Source of the DNA: Hymenobacter artigasi
GTDB taxonomy: Bacteria > Bacteroidota > Bacteroidia > Cytophagales > Hymenobacteraceae
Length of the DNA stretch: 64,000 bases
Direction: 5' to 3'
Assembly: GCF_012275535.1 (NCBI RefSeq)
Contig: NZ_JAAVTK010000007.1
Span: 1 to 64,000, forward strand
Position numbers and translations under genes: made by a program
Shown: one piece after another, positions 51,309-60,021 of the stretch
Numbering within the stretch: the first letter of the stretch is position 1
How the letters are laid out: each line of letters starts with the position of its first letter
Notes under the pieces: model-generated
Database searches by the model: none
Told to the model about the DNA's origin: nothing
What the model saw: only the letters and a program-made list of their open reading frames with translations

Positions 51309-51737
51309 TTAGTTCACCGAAGCCGTTGCGCCCTTCAAATCCTTCTTCACGTATTTGCTGGGGCATTTCAGCAGAATCTGGTCGGCCATGAACACATCGC
51401 CCTTCATGCAGCCGGTGATAACAACCTGCTCGGAAGCGTCGAAATCCTGGGGCTTGGGGTTGTTGTATACCACGCGCTGGGCCAAGTGTGTGGTATCGAC
51501 CAGCGTGAAGGCGAAGTAGTTGGGGTCTGCTACCGGGTCATACTCCAGGCCCATGGGCTTCTTCTGGGAATCGCGGGGCAGCTTGCCTACTACGTGCACT
51601 TTAGTGGTGTTGCCCTCGGCGGCACGGGTGCGGGCCTCGCCGAAGCCCACGTAGACGCTGGCATCGGCCGTGGTGCTGAGAATGATGGCGGCAGCGACCG
51701 CGATAATGGCAACGATGAACAGATGCGTCTTCTTCAT
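51309..51737 (-). CDS. ccmE: cytochrome c maturation heme chaperone CcmE, cysteine type
   Basis: A 142-residue periplasmic heme carrier with one N-terminal membrane anchor (MKKTHLFIVAIIAVAAAII). The domain core is an OB fold (VVGKLPRDSQKKPMGLEY, FAFTLVDTT) and the heme-binding segment reads CPSKY (residues 125-129) where E. coli-type CcmE has His-x3-Tyr. A Cys-x3-Tyr version is known from System I* organisms. The gene start abuts a solo repeat arm. Confidence 0.87.
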   Translation of the reverse strand: MKKTHLFIVAIIAVAAAIILSTTADASVYVGFGEARTRAAEGNTTKVHVVGKLPRDSQKKPMGLEYDPVADPNYFAFTLVDTTHLAQRVVYNNPKPQDFDASEQVVITGCMKGDVFMADQILLKCPSKYVKKDLKGATASVN

Positions 51738-51738
51738 A

Positions 51739-51785
51739 GACCACGGATTAGCACGGATTTAAGCGGATTTCACGGATTTCGTGGA
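51739..51785 (-). repeat. solo arm of palindrome family H, fused to the ccmE start
   Basis: On the minus strand the sequence runs CCACGAAATCCGTGAAATCC, GCTTAAATCCGTGC, TAATCCGTGGTCT and then ATG. Four spaced copies of AATCCG are seen. The last part matches the arm ends of the 53.6-kb element (TAGACCAC read from the other strand). No opposite arm is evident. Confidence 0.6.
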
Positions 51786-51870
51786 TGGCGCTGGCTCCGG
51801 GCGGTTTTTTAATGGGAACAATTGCGAGGTGATAACAAGTCTGGCCGGACTTGGGTGCCCGGCCGGGGCG

Positions 51871-52119
51871 TTAGGACTTCATTTCTTTTTCGAGGCGGCT
51901 CACTTTGCGGTCGAGGCTGATGAGGTAGGCCAACAGGCCCGCCACGATGATGGCCACCACGGCCACCACCACGTAGATTTTGCCGCTGGCGCGCAGGTCA
52001 TCGGCCATCACCGGGGCCACCTCGGCCGTTTGGGCAAAAGCCAGCGAAGTGAGTAGCAACAGTGGCAGCAGCAGTTGGCAAACGCGCCCTAATGGATGCA
52101 GGAAAAGCTTATTGTTCAT
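51871..52119 (-). CDS. ccmD: CcmD-like small membrane protein
   Basis: An 82-residue protein with a signal-like N-terminus (LLLPLLLLTSLAFAQ), one membrane helix (IYVVVAVVAIIVAGLLAYLISL) and a short basic tail (DRKVSRLEKEMKS), the usual shape of CcmD. It helps release heme-loaded CcmE from CcmC. It overlaps the ccmC stop by 11 nt. Longer than most CcmD because of the signal peptide. Confidence 0.8.
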   Translation of the reverse strand: MNNKLFLHPLGRVCQLLLPLLLLTSLAFAQTAEVAPVMADDLRASGKIYVVVAVVAIIVAGLLAYLISLDRKVSRLEKEMKS

Positions 52120-52864
52120 TGTGTTTCAGTTTCAGAAAAACGTAGCGGCTGCTCACCTGGGCCACCCAGAAGGCAAACAAAATCCAGCCGATAACGGCCG
52201 GGTAAAACACCTTGCGCATGGTGTTGTCGAGGTCGTACTGGTTGAAGCCCGGGTTGCCGGTCTGGCCCGGGTGCAGCGAGGGGCCGCTGAGGCGGGGCAG
52301 CACAAACAGCAGCGGAATGACTGCCGCAAATGCAAAAATGTTGTAGATGGCCGACACCCGCGCCCGCTGCTGCTCGTCCTGAAACGAACCGCGCAGCACC
52401 AGGTAGGCTCCGTAGATGAGCATGGCCACGGCCGCGCCGTTCAGGCGGGGGTCGGGCGTCCACCACGCGCCCCAGGTGAAGCGGGCCCACAGGCTGCCGG
52501 TGGCCAAGCCCAGCAGGCCCAGCACAATGCCGGTTTTGGCCGACTCATGGGCCAGTACATCGAGCCGGGCCGAGGGCTCGCGCAGGTAGCGGATGGAATA
52601 CCACACCGATACGAGTAATACCATCATCATGGCAAACCACATCGGCACATGGAAGAACAGGTTGCGGATGCTCTCGTTCACAATGGGCAGGGCCGGTACC
52701 GGGGCCAGAAAGCCGGCTACCGTCGCGCCCACAATCAGCAGCACGGCCAGGCCTTTCCAGAGTGCGCCGCCGCCACGCTGCTCTACCAGACGCTGCCCGC
52801 CCCACACGCCGCCCACCGTCATCACGAGGCCCGATACACTGCCAATAATTGCCGCTGTAGTCAT
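52109..52864 (-). CDS. ccmC: heme-handling protein CcmC
   Basis: A 251-residue, six- to seven-helix protein of the CcmC/CcsA family that transfers heme to CcmE. The WWD-like motif is TWGAWWTPDPRLNG, flanked by HVPMWFAMMMVL on one side and a conserved MLIYGAYLVLRG on the other. Two His of the family are in the helices around the motif. It overlaps ccmD. Confidence 0.93.
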   Translation of the reverse strand: MTTAAIIGSVSGLVMTVGGVWGGQRLVEQRGGGALWKGLAVLLIVGATVAGFLAPVPALPIVNESIRNLFFHVPMWFAMMMVLLVSVWYSIRYLREPSARLDVLAHESAKTGIVLGLLGLATGSLWARFTWGAWWTPDPRLNGAAVAMLIYGAYLVLRGSFQDEQQRARVSAIYNIFAFAAVIPLLFVLPRLSGPSLHPGQTGNPGFNQYDLDNTMRKVFYPAVIGWILFAFWVAQVSSRYVFLKLKHNEQ

Positions 52865-52881
52865 AGGTAATTAATTAAAAA

Positions 52882-53553
52882 TCAACCGCGCCACAAAAAA
52901 GGAAACAACAGATACGAAGTTGCGCCCACTATCATGTTCAGGGCCAGCAGCGTGAGTAGCGACTGGTGGCTCAGGCCCCGGTCCAGCCCATCGAGCGCAT
53001 TCTTGCTCACCTTGATGAGCAGCAGCAGCATGGGCACCATCAGCGGGAAGCCCAGGATGGCCATGAGCGTGGCCCCGTTGCCGCCTGCCTTCGCCGCAAT
53101 GCCCGACACCAGCGTGAGCGTAGTGGCAAAGCCCACGGCCCCCAGCAGCAGGTTGGCCACAAACAGCGGTGCATCCTGAATCGGGTTGCCCAGAAACACC
53201 GTATAAAGAAACAGTCCCAGCAAGGCCACTGCCGTTAGCAGTAGCGTGTTATACAGCATTTTGGCCAGAATCACGGCCTGAGGCCGCACCAGCGTGTAGT
53301 AGTACAACCGCTGGCCCGGGCTTTCCTGCATAAAGCCTTTGGCCACCGCGTTCAGGGCCGCAAAGAGCAGAATAACCCACAGCAGCGCGTTCCAGGCCGG
53401 CGGGGGCGGGGTGCCGCCGCGCAGGCTGAAGCTCAGGAAGCACACAAACACCGTGCTGCCCACGTACAGCAGCAACCCGCCCAGCGCCGCCCGCTGCCGC
53501 CATTCGAGGCGGAAGTCTTTGGCTAACAAGGTGGAGATTTCGCGGAGCAGCAC
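52882..53553 (-). CDS. ccmB: heme ABC exporter permease CcmB
   Basis: A 223-residue permease with six helices, the membrane partner of CcmA in releasing holo-CcmE. Family features: the start LLREISTLLAKDFRLEWRQR, GFMQESPGQRLYYYTLVRP and a long LGFPLMVPMLLLLIKVSKNALDG near the end. GTG 53553 is chosen because the longer TTG start (53580) coincides with a promoter -7 element. ccmA is not in the window. Confidence 0.9.
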   Translation of the reverse strand: MLLREISTLLAKDFRLEWRQRAALGGLLLYVGSTVFVCFLSFSLRGGTPPPPAWNALLWVILLFAALNAVAKGFMQESPGQRLYYYTLVRPQAVILAKMLYNTLLLTAVALLGLFLYTVFLGNPIQDAPLFVANLLLGAVGFATTLTLVSGIAAKAGGNGATLMAILGFPLMVPMLLLLIKVSKNALDGLDRGLSHQSLLTLLALNMIVGATSYLLFPFLWRG

Positions 53554-53577
53554 TGGCAGGGGTTCAGTTTCGGGCTG

Positions 53578-53585
53578 CAAAGATA
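53578..53585 (-). promoter_or_regulatory. -7 element of the ccmBCDE operon
   Basis: On the minus strand TATCTTTG matches TAnnTTTG fully, 25 nt before GTG 53553. It directly touches the end of the family H palindrome. No TTG at the right spacing. Confidence 0.45.
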
Positions 53586-53586
53586 G

Positions 53587-53707
53587 ACCACAGATTGAAC
53601 GGATTTTAACGAATCGAACGGATTACCTGTGGTCCAGCCCGTTGGTATTGTCCGGGTAGAACCACAAATAATCCGTTCAGTTCGTTGAAATCCGCAGAAT
53701 CTGTGGT
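53587..53707. repeat. intergenic palindrome, family H
   Basis: Two arms of 47 nt (53587-53633 and 53661-53707), starting ACCACAGATT and ending CCTGTGGT, pair with few mismatches (blocks CGGATTT, AACGAA, GAACGGATTA). Loop of 27 nt. It runs from the stop codon of the barrel-protein gene to the ccmB promoter. Two solo arms occur at aspS and ccmE. Confidence 0.92.
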
Positions 53708-56700
53708 TAAAAGTCGTAGCCCAGCGTGAAGTAGAATTTCGGGCCGTGCGTCACGTAGTCCTTCTGGCCCCAGGCCACATCCACTTTGCCATAAAAGCCC
53801 AGCAGCGTGGTGCGGGCACCCACCCCGTAGCCGATGAGCAACGGGTTGCTGAAATTGGTGACCGTAGCCCCAAAATACTGGTTGTACTGCTTGATTACGG
53901 TATTGGCCGAGTTGTCGGTGCCAAAGGGGTTGGTGCCCGAATAAGCGGTGCCGGCATCGGTGAAACCTACCAGCTGCAGGTTGCGGAAGAAGCCCGAATA
54001 GATGGGCCGGTGCGCGAAATACTGCACAATAGGGATGCGCAGCTCGCTGTTGAACAGCACGTAGCGCGGGCCGCTGCGGGCGCTGTAGTCGAAACCGCGC
54101 AGGTTGGTCACAAACTCTTGGTTGAACACTTGGTCGGGGGCCGTGTAGCCGTTCAGGAAGCGGGCATCGGTATAGCCGGCGTTCAGCCAGTCGTCCATGC
54201 CGCCAATGCGGAATACCTGCGGCCGGGGACCAAAAAACTGCCCGTAGCTGGCCCGGTTGGCCCACACAATGGAGCGGCTGATTTTCTGGTAGTGGCGCAA
54301 ATCGACAACGAACTTGCCGAAGCTCAGGCCTTTATCACTCAGGTTGCTCAGGTTCAACACACTGGCCTTCAGACGGGTGCCACTCACCATGTTCACGCCG
54401 GTATTGATGCTGTTATCAAATACCAGCTCACCGTTGTAGCCCAGGTAGTTATAGCTCTGGTCGGTTTCCGTGGATACATCGCCCAGCCGGGTGCGCGAGA
54501 TGCTCACGAAGCGGGGCCCGCCGCGCACGCTCAGGTTGTGGGTGAGCGGGTAGGCAATGGTGGGGGCTATTTCGTGGCGGCCATAGCGGTAGCGGCCATC
54601 ATCGAGGTCGAAGAAGTAGGCTTGTTTCTGGTAGGCAATTCCCCAGTCATAACGCTTGGTCAGGTTGGTGTATGATGCCCGGATGTTGCTGGTGCGCAGG
54701 TCGAACAAGCCGAATAGGCTGGCGTCGATGCGCTGATTTTCGAGCACATCGGTCAGGGCTGCTCTAAACTGCAGGCCGAGGCCCAGCAGCGGGTCCATGT
54801 ACAGCGAAGTCGACACGTTATCGGCCATAAAGCGCGTATCGTAGCGGAAGGGGCCCGTGATGGCCGGGGCGTCCGCCTGCGCCTTGGCCGTGGCCGCCGC
54901 TGCCGTAGAGGCGGCGGTAGGCGTGAGGCGCCGCCGCTTGGCTGCCGCCGCCTGCACGGGTTCGTCTTCCTCAAACTGATAGTCGCTGGTGTTCACCGCT
55001 TCGGTGGCCTTGCGGCGCTCGCGGCGGGTAGCCGGCTGGTTATCCGCCGAGTCGGCGGGTTGCGCTGCGGGGGCCGCTGCCCGCGTAACTGCGGGCGCGG
55101 CGGGCTTGGGCGCCGCCGCACGCGGGGCCGCCGACCGTTCTTCCAGCGTTTGCTGGCGGGCGGTTTTGGTGAGGGGCACCGAGGCTGGCAGCGGGAACTC
55201 GGGGTACACGTACAGGATGTCGCGGGATTGCGCCGGGGCCACAAACACCAGCGCCGAAGTCAGGGGGCTGTAATCAAAGTCCTGGGTGTTGGGCAGCCAG
55301 TTGGTCAGCAGCGCGTGCTGCTTGCTTTTCAGCGAATACCGGTACAGGGCGCGCACGCCGCTTTCCTCGCCGAGGTACAGAATTTCATCGTCGGAAATGG
55401 CGCGGGGTCGGGTTTCGTTCGAAATCGTGCTCACCAGCGTTTCCACCGGCACGGGGCGGCCATCGAGGTGGTATTGGAACAAATCGTAGTTGTTCACCAC
55501 GTTCTGGAACGTGGCTGGCCGGGCACGGCCCATCGAATCGAGGTAGCGGTTGGAGCTGAACACCAGCGCCTGCCCGCCGGGCAGGAACACCGGCTGCACG
55601 TCGTCGAACAAGTCGTCGGTGAGCTGCTCTACCTTGCGGCTACCGGCGCGCAGCAGGTAAATATCGTTCTGCCCATTGCGCACGGCACTAAATGCCAGCG
55701 CCTTGCCATCGGGCGAGTAGCTCATGCTCAGTATCTGGTCGTAGGCGGCGAACAGCGAGGCCGGCCGCGAGAATCGGATGGCCTCGCGCACCCGGCGCAC
55801 CAGGCCCCGGCCGTCGGCGTCGCGCAGGTGCAGCGCCATTTCTCCCCGGCTCATTTCGGCTACCGCTACCTGGGAGTTGCCGCGCCAGGCCAGCACGGGC
55901 AGGCGGGTTTCCACCTGCTGGTCGGGGGTGTGGTAGCCGCCGCGGCTCAGGGTGCGGCGGTGGCGGCCGTCGCGGTCCACCACCATCACGCGGTAGCGGC
56001 CGCCTTCGTTCTGGGCGTAAGCTATTTGCTGGCCGTTGGGGCTCACAATGGGCTGCGAGAATACATCGGAATGGCGGTTGCGGCCACTCTGTCGGAATTT
56101 CTTGTCGGGCTCGACCAGCGTGGCCACGGGCTGGCCGTTGAGCTCGCGGTAATACGTCAGCCAGTCTTTCAGAAACACCTTAAACGGCACGTTCAGCGAC
56201 GAGCTGATGCCTACTTCCACATCGCGGGTAATACGCGTCAGGTTCAGGATGTTTTGAATGGTGGTGTAGCCGTAGCGCTCGGCCACGTAGTTCCAGATGC
56301 TCTGGCCGGCCAGCTTGGAGTTGCGCAGGAAAAACGGGGCCGTGCGGTTGCCGGTGGGGTACTGCTTGGTCATGTCGCGCATGTAGCCGTCCATGTCCAC
56401 GCTCCAGCCCTCGGCGGCGTAGGCCGAGGCCCCGCCGATAAACCAGTCGGGCAGCTGCAGCAGGTAGCTGCTTTGCAGCACTTCCTTCAGCGAGCCGCCG
56501 TACATCATGTCATTCAGCAGCACCTCGGTAATCTGGGTGCTGAGCTGGCGCTTGAACTCGGTTTCCTCACCGGTGAAAGCAATCTGCACCTTGCTCATGC
56601 GGGCCAGCGGGGTTTCGCCGCCGTTTATCTGCTGCTGCGTGGCGGTGAGGCCGATGTTGCTCTGGCGCAAATCACCCACCGAGTTATAAAACAGCAGCGT

Positions 56701-56985
56701 TGATTTCGAGTAGGGATAATAGCCGATGAGCGCCGTAATGCGCTGTAGCTCCTTCTCGGCATACTCGGCGGCGCGGCGGGCGCTGGCTTGGCCGCCGTCG
56801 TAGTACATCACATTGAAATTCTGCGTGCTAAGCTGCTGCCAATGAAGATTCTTGTATTGCACGCGCACTCGGCCGAAGGGCTCCTGCGCCGTTTGGGCGC
56901 GGGCCGTGGGCGGGCAAAGCATCGGCAGCAGCAGCGCCAGGACCCCCAGCGTACGCTTCGTAGTAGTGGATAGTGGAATGGTCAT
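53707..56985 (-). CDS. TolB-like propeller and outer-membrane barrel fusion protein
   Basis: A 1092-residue exported protein. A signal peptide ends PTARAQT (about residue 31). Residues 40-300 include a peptidase-MA-like domain (LLFYNSVGDL, LPDWFIGGASAYAAEGW) that lacks an HExxH. Blades of a TolB/DPP-type propeller follow (SPNGQQIAYAQNEGGRYR, YSPDGKALAFSAVRNGQND, LPGGQALVFSS). An Ala/Pro-rich linker (about 620-740) leads to a C-terminal BamA-type beta barrel (about 750-1092) ending FYFTLGYDF with the aromatic outer-membrane terminus. The protein may couple peptidoglycan or substrate sensing to the outer membrane. ATG 56985. Confidence 0.78.
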   Translation of the reverse strand: MTIPLSTTTKRTLGVLALLLPMLCPPTARAQTAQEPFGRVRVQYKNLHWQQLSTQNFNVMYYDGGQASARRAAEYAEKELQRITALIGYYPYSKSTLLFYNSVGDLRQSNIGLTATQQQINGGETPLARMSKVQIAFTGEETEFKRQLSTQITEVLLNDMMYGGSLKEVLQSSYLLQLPDWFIGGASAYAAEGWSVDMDGYMRDMTKQYPTGNRTAPFFLRNSKLAGQSIWNYVAERYGYTTIQNILNLTRITRDVEVGISSSLNVPFKVFLKDWLTYYRELNGQPVATLVEPDKKFRQSGRNRHSDVFSQPIVSPNGQQIAYAQNEGGRYRVMVVDRDGRHRRTLSRGGYHTPDQQVETRLPVLAWRGNSQVAVAEMSRGEMALHLRDADGRGLVRRVREAIRFSRPASLFAAYDQILSMSYSPDGKALAFSAVRNGQNDIYLLRAGSRKVEQLTDDLFDDVQPVFLPGGQALVFSSNRYLDSMGRARPATFQNVVNNYDLFQYHLDGRPVPVETLVSTISNETRPRAISDDEILYLGEESGVRALYRYSLKSKQHALLTNWLPNTQDFDYSPLTSALVFVAPAQSRDILYVYPEFPLPASVPLTKTARQQTLEERSAAPRAAAPKPAAPAVTRAAAPAAQPADSADNQPATRRERRKATEAVNTSDYQFEEDEPVQAAAAKRRRLTPTAASTAAAATAKAQADAPAITGPFRYDTRFMADNVSTSLYMDPLLGLGLQFRAALTDVLENQRIDASLFGLFDLRTSNIRASYTNLTKRYDWGIAYQKQAYFFDLDDGRYRYGRHEIAPTIAYPLTHNLSVRGGPRFVSISRTRLGDVSTETDQSYNYLGYNGELVFDNSINTGVNMVSGTRLKASVLNLSNLSDKGLSFGKFVVDLRHYQKISRSIVWANRASYGQFFGPRPQVFRIGGMDDWLNAGYTDARFLNGYTAPDQVFNQEFVTNLRGFDYSARSGPRYVLFNSELRIPIVQYFAHRPIYSGFFRNLQLVGFTDAGTAYSGTNPFGTDNSANTVIKQYNQYFGATVTNFSNPLLIGYGVGARTTLLGFYGKVDVAWGQKDYVTHGPKFYFTLGYDF

Positions 56986-57185
56986 AATGAGGGCCAACGA
57001 GCAAAAACAAAAATTAATCCGCCGAAACGCTAAAAAATTTGCGGCCTGCACCGCCAATCCAGGTAGGGCCACCCCGGCGGTGCAGGCTACAATAAAAGCA
57101 GTGAACGGAGAATTGTTATCCAGCCGCATATCGGCCGGGCAAACAGGGCGCCACCGCCTCAATATAAGCCGGGGTCAATAGGGTT

Positions 57186-58262
57186 TCAAGTTACGCCAAC
57201 GGGCTGCAAGGCGTTGTATCGCTGCAAGCTGGCATCGGGCCAAAGCTCGGTCTGGTGAAGGAGCGAATCGGCCAGCATTACTGCCAGCCGTGGGGCCAGC
57301 ATCACACCCTTGGACCCGTAGCCGCCGCAAAAGCTTAATGCCGGCACGGTGGGGTGGGGGCCCATTAGCGGCCGGCGGTCGCGCACGGCGGGCCGTACCC
57401 CGGCTTGCTGCCCCGTCACGGCAAACGGCAGGTCGGTTACCACGGTGAGCCGGGCGGCCAGTTCCTCGCGGCCCACGGCCGTGGGACCATCGGCAAACGG
57501 AGGCCAGCGGTAGGTAGCGCCCACCCGAAACCGCCCCGCGCCCACCGGCACCACGTAGGCGCCCCGGTTGAGCACCTGGTCCGGGCTCAGGCCCGCGCAG
57601 TCCACATCCAGCACCTCGCCCTGGTTGGGCGTGAGGGGCAGCCAGCTGAAGTACGGGTTGCGCACGGCCGCCGCGCCTTCGCAGCAGATGACGTGGCGGG
57701 CCCGCACCTGCCCGGCATACTCGGCTCCATCGGGCTCGAAAACCAGTTTGGTCCAGTCAAACGTTTCGCGGCGCAGCCAGCCGTCGCGGGTGCCCTCGGC
57801 GGCCATGCTCGCCAGCAGCTCGCGCACGGCTACGTGGCCGCCGTGCCGCAGCCAGGCCCCGCCGAAGGGGGCATTCACGCCGGGCAGGTCCGGGTCGGTG
57901 GTAGCAAAACCAGCCACGAATTCGCCCCACGGATTATCGGCGCTACGGGCCAGCATGGCGTTCTGCTCTTCTATCGAGCTAAATATTTTAAAAATGGGCG
58001 CTGCGCTGAAAAACGGCTGCTGGTAGCGCTGCTCCAGCGCGCGGTAGAAAGCCGCCGCGAAGGGCAGCAGCTCGGCCGCCCGCCAGGTGAGGGCGAAGCG
58101 CTTGCCGGCCACGGGGTTCATCAGGCCCGCCGCTACGTTGGAGGCCGAGTTTTCCTGGCCGGGGTCGTACACCAGCACTTGGTGGCCCCGCTCGCGCAAT
58201 ACATAAGCCAGCGTGGCGCCCGCAATGCCGTGGCCCACTACCAGAAAATCACAGTCCGTCAT
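57186..58262 (-). CDS. FAD-dependent oxidoreductase, DAO family
   Basis: A 358-residue D-amino-acid oxidase/glycine oxidase-like enzyme. The FAD-binding motif is DFLVVGHGIAGATLAYVLRERG, followed by NVAAGLMNPVAGKRF, and the C-terminal FAD signature is FCGGYGSKGVMLAPRLAVML. It resembles the C-terminal (FAD) half of MnmC or ThiO but lacks a neighbouring thi or mnm gene. ATG 58262 is used. It is divergent from the MBL gene across a near-perfect palindrome. Confidence 0.85.
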   Translation of the reverse strand: MTDCDFLVVGHGIAGATLAYVLRERGHQVLVYDPGQENSASNVAAGLMNPVAGKRFALTWRAAELLPFAAAFYRALEQRYQQPFFSAAPIFKIFSSIEEQNAMLARSADNPWGEFVAGFATTDPDLPGVNAPFGGAWLRHGGHVAVRELLASMAAEGTRDGWLRRETFDWTKLVFEPDGAEYAGQVRARHVICCEGAAAVRNPYFSWLPLTPNQGEVLDVDCAGLSPDQVLNRGAYVVPVGAGRFRVGATYRWPPFADGPTAVGREELAARLTVVTDLPFAVTGQQAGVRPAVRDRRPLMGPHPTVPALSFCGGYGSKGVMLAPRLAVMLADSLLHQTELWPDASLQRYNALQPVGVT

Positions 58263-58281
58263 GGCCGGCAAGGTAAGAAAT

Positions 58282-58373
58282 AAGAAATGTTGAATGTTGA
58301 GGGTTGCGTTTTAAATGGAAGCCGCAGCCCTGATTTCCATTCAAAACGCAACCCTCAACATTCAACATTTCTT
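58282..58373. repeat. intergenic palindrome, family D copy 2
   Basis: Left arm 58282-58320 and right arm 58335-58373 (AAGAAATGTTGAATGTTGAG, then GGTTGCGTTTTAAATGGAA) pair at 38 of 39 positions around a 14-nt loop. It lies between two divergent genes, so it cannot be an ordinary terminator of either. Confidence 0.95.
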
Positions 58374-58381
58374 TTCTGCCG

Positions 58382-58389
58382 TACCTTTC
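58382..58389 (+). promoter_or_regulatory. possible -7 element of the MBL gene
   Basis: TACCTTTC is one base off the consensus TACCTTTG, 27 nt before ATG 58417. It follows the palindrome directly. Confidence 0.4.
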
Positions 58390-58416
58390 CGCATTGCTCA
58401 GAACATCTATTTTGCC

Positions 58417-59058
58417 ATGACAGTCGCTGGTTTTACCTTCAACGCTTTTTCCGAAAACACCTATCTGCTCATCGACGAGGCCACCCGGCAGTGCGCCATC
58501 GTGGACCCCGGCTGCTACACCCCCGCCGAGCAGCAGGCCCTGCGCGAGTACGTGGAGTACAATAATTTACAGGTAGTACTGCTGCTGAATACCCACGCCC
58601 ACATCGACCATGTGCTGGGCAATCAGTTTGTGCTGAGCACCTGGCCCGGCACGCCGTTTCTGCTGCACAGCCTCGATTTGCCCACGCTACGCGCCGTGCC
58701 CACCTACGCCGGCAACTACGGCTTTCCGCAGTACCAGCCGGACGAGCCCACCGGCGAGCTAGTGGCCGGCCAGCCCGTGCACATCGGCGAAACGGAACTG
58801 GAAGTGCGCTTCACACCGGGCCACGCGCCGGGCCACGTCGTATTCTACCACGCGCCCACGGCCACCGTCATCGGCGGCGACGTATTGTTTCAGCGCAGCA
58901 TTGGCCGCACCGACTTGCCCGGCGGCGACCACGCCACGCTGCTCCACAGCATCGAAACCGAGCTCATGACCCTGCCCGATGCCACCACCGTGCACCCCGG
59001 CCACGGCCCCGCCACCACCATCGGCGAGGAGCGGCGCGGCAACCCGTTTCTCATTTAA
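58417..59058 (+). CDS. MBL fold metallo-hydrolase
   Basis: A 213-residue glyoxalase II-like hydrolase. The metal motif is His60-x-His62-x-Asp64-His65 (THAHIDHV), followed by TPGHAPGHVVFY (third-site His), GDVLFQRSIGR (bridging Asp) and HPGHGPAT. Likely a thioesterase for glutathione or coenzyme-type thiol esters, substrate not provable. ATG 58417 is used (MTVAGFTFNAFSENTYLL). Confidence 0.9.
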   Translation: MTVAGFTFNAFSENTYLLIDEATRQCAIVDPGCYTPAEQQALREYVEYNNLQVVLLLNTHAHIDHVLGNQFVLSTWPGTPFLLHSLDLPTLRAVPTYAGNYGFPQYQPDEPTGELVAGQPVHIGETELEVRFTPGHAPGHVVFYHAPTATVIGGDVLFQRSIGRTDLPGGDHATLLHSIETELMTLPDATTVHPGHGPATTIGEERRGNPFLI

Positions 59059-59180
59059 CAATTAACATTTATCATTTAACAACCACCAGCGGGTACTACT
59101 CGTGCCGCTAGCTAGGTGAAGGTTAAAGAAGATAAACGAAGTCGTTAAAGTGTTAAATGTTAATTGATAACTGTTAAATG
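59052..59180. repeat. intergenic palindrome, family E
   Basis: The left arm CATTTAACAATTAACATTTA (59052 on) and the right arm TGTTAAATGTTAATTGATAA (59151-59170) plus CTGTTAAATG pair in a shifted, imperfect way. The left arm overlaps the stop codon of the MBL gene and the right arm contains the pssA start. The right arm recurs before the yjjG start. Confidence 0.78.
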
Positions 59181-59873
59181 AAAAGACATCTGCCCAACGC
59201 CGTTACCTGCCTCAACCTATTGTGCGGCTGCCTGGCGCTGACCAATATTTTTGCCGGCCGGCTGGAAATCGGGGCCTGGTTTGTGGCTGCCGCCGCAGCC
59301 GCCGACTTTGCCGACGGCCTGCTGGCCCGGGCCCTGCGCGTGTCCTCCGCTATCGGGAAAGACCTTGATTCGCTGGCCGATATGGTTTCCTTCGGCGTGG
59401 TGCCAGGCGCAATTTTCTTTGAGCTGCTCACGCGGAGCGTGGGTGCGGGCGGGCTGCCGGAATGGGCACCCTATTTCGGCTTCGCGGTCAGCATCTTTTC
59501 GGCCCTGCGGCTGGCCAAGTTCAACAACGACACCCGGCAGACAACCTCCTTTATCGGCCTGCCCACGCCAGCCTCCACGCTGGTGGTGGCTTCGCTACCG
59601 CTCATTCTGGCGTACGACCAGTTTGGCGTTGCGCCCATCATTCTGAATCCCTGGCTGTTGCTGGGCCTCACGGCGCTGCTCTCGGGGCTGCTGGTGGCCG
59701 AGCTGCCCCTGTTTGCCCTCAAGTTCAAGAACCTGCGCTGGGCCGATAACCGGCGGCGGTTTCTGTTTATGCTGCTGGCGGCAGGATTATTGCTGGTACT
59801 CAAAGCCGCCGCCGTGCCGCTGGTGGTGCTGCTCTACGTGCTGCTCTCGGTGCCGAAAACGGCCGTTCGGTAG
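59178..59873 (+). CDS. pssA: CDP-diacylglycerol--serine O-phosphatidyltransferase-like
   Basis: A 231-residue, about eight-helix enzyme of the CDP-alcohol phosphatidyltransferase family. The signature is complete: Asp46-Gly47-x2-Ala50-Arg51-x8-Gly60-x3-Asp64-x3-Asp68. The following NNDTRQTTSFIGLPTPA matches the phosphatidylserine-synthase branch. It makes phosphatidylserine, the precursor of phosphatidylethanolamine. Confidence 0.88.
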   Translation: MKRHLPNAVTCLNLLCGCLALTNIFAGRLEIGAWFVAAAAAADFADGLLARALRVSSAIGKDLDSLADMVSFGVVPGAIFFELLTRSVGAGGLPEWAPYFGFAVSIFSALRLAKFNNDTRQTTSFIGLPTPASTLVVASLPLILAYDQFGVAPIILNPWLLLGLTALLSGLLVAELPLFALKFKNLRWADNRRRFLFMLLAAGLLLVLKAAAVPLVVLLYVLLSVPKTAVR

Positions 59874-60021
59874 CTGCATTGGATGCAGGGACGCAATAAA
59901 TAGATTATTTGGTTGTTAAGAAGCCATTGCCGGGTGAACCTGCTGCCCGGTAGTGCTGTTGCGGGAACCACTACGTGACGGGTAGGGCAGCCAGGAAACA
60001 AGTCTCAATTTACAAAGGTGT

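Noticed and set aside
55060..56703. A 547-codon open frame on the plus strand
   Set aside because: It is antisense to the propeller-barrel protein and has only composition-driven His/Gly/Val content.
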